This document shows, piece by piece, positions 5,933 through 6,044 of a stretch of DNA of 6,044 bases. A program made the position numbers and the translations under genes. The notes under the pieces were generated by a model. That model had not been told where the DNA came from. It saw nothing but the letters and a program-made list of their open reading frames with translations, and did no database searches. Position 1 is the first letter of the stretch. Every line of letters starts with the position of its first letter. This DNA is from an uncultured Blautia sp. (GTDB lineage Bacteria > Bacillota > Clostridia > Lachnospirales > Lachnospiraceae), in assembly GCA_900547615.1 (NCBI GenBank), contig URHH01000147.1, positions 1-6,044 of the forward strand. The letters are read 5' to 3'.

Positions 5933-6044
5933 ATGTATAAGCTAACAGTTCTGCCACACTGCATCAGCTGCCATGTTTTGCCCGGTTCCACGATCATGGC
6001 AGGGCCGCGGAGCCAACCCATATTTTTTTAACTTCAGCAGGCTG
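5933..6044 (+). pseudogene. Start of a RACo/RamA-type corrinoid activation protein ([2Fe-2S] N-terminus), frame broken; continues past the window
   Basis: GGAGG (5921-5925) lies 7 nt before the ATG. The first residues, MYKLTVLPHCISCHVLPGST, resemble the N-terminal ferredoxin-like domain of reductive activators of corrinoid proteins, which use ATP and a [2Fe-2S] cluster to reduce Co(II) back to Co(I). The frame then stops at TAA (6029-6031) after 32 codons. In the -1 frame the sequence continues as AEPTHIFLTSAG (from 6007), which fits the stretch before the first cluster cysteine in this family (typically AA-x3-I-x-L-x3-C). A single lost base between about 5999 and 6029, possibly in the T7 run at 6023-6029, would join the two. 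Activator genes commonly sit in such clusters, which supports the call. Only about 35 codons are visible, so identity is moderate. Confidence 0.5.

Noticed and set aside
5323..6021. 232-codon minus-strand ORF opposite the corrinoid gene
   Set aside because: It overlaps a certain gene and a terminator hairpin, and its sequence is low-complexity Ser/Pro/Arg-rich shadow.
1..6044. CRISPR arrays, tRNA/rRNA genes, IS ends or attachment sites
   Set aside because: No regularly spaced repeats, cloverleaf-like structures, transposase-like frames or flanking terminal repeats were seen.

Overview
The window looks like a chromosomal segment of a gut-type, spore-forming Firmicute, most likely Lachnospiraceae/Clostridia. 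The grounds are moderate-to-low GC, consistently strong AGGAGG-type ribosome binding sites, TAA at every intact gene's stop, a SleC-type spore cortex-lytic protein, a CapA-family protein, and a corrinoid-dependent methyl-transfer gene set typical of acetogenic or demethylating anaerobes. The genus cannot be fixed from the sequence.

Layout. (1) 1-948, plus strand: the 3' part of a CapA/PGA_cap-type gene that enters from the left edge, closed by a strong hairpin terminator (959-1015) facing a convergent gene. (2) 3042-1029, minus strand: a TetR-family regulator followed 58 bp later by a SleC-like peptidoglycan-active protein (SpoIID-like domain plus C-terminal peptidoglycan-binding domain). (3) 3043-3261: a divergent control region with a good sigma-A promoter for the regulator, a 16-bp palindrome that is a plausible operator, and a leader hairpin just before the next gene. 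(4) 3262 to the right edge, plus strand: a gene cluster encoding what should be a four-component corrinoid methyltransferase system. The components are a URO-D-type substrate:corrinoid methyltransferase (MT I), a small ORF, a pterin-binding methyltransferase (MT II, AcsE/MtvA-like), a corrinoid protein, and the start of a RACo/RamA-type corrinoid activator. No stretch over 300 bases lacks a gene.

How the genes would work together. In such systems MT I moves a methyl group from a methylated substrate (for example a methoxylated aromatic or a methylamine-type compound; the substrate cannot be told here) to Co(I) on the corrinoid protein. MT II passes it to tetrahydrofolate, and the ATP-dependent [2Fe-2S] activator rescues corrinoid oxidised to Co(II). 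The divergent TetR gene is the natural candidate for substrate-dependent control.

The main observation is that this cluster appears to be decaying. The MT I gene carries an in-frame TGA and a separate frameshift, explained neatly by one extra AC unit. MT II lacks the first ~68 residues of its TIM barrel although it keeps a perfect ribosome binding site and start codon. The activator reading frame breaks within its first ~32 codons. Only the corrinoid protein is intact. The neighbouring capA, sleC-like and tetR genes show no such lesions, which argues for real pseudogenisation, although assembly error cannot be excluded from sequence alone. I saw no clearly novel defence, mobile or RNA system.
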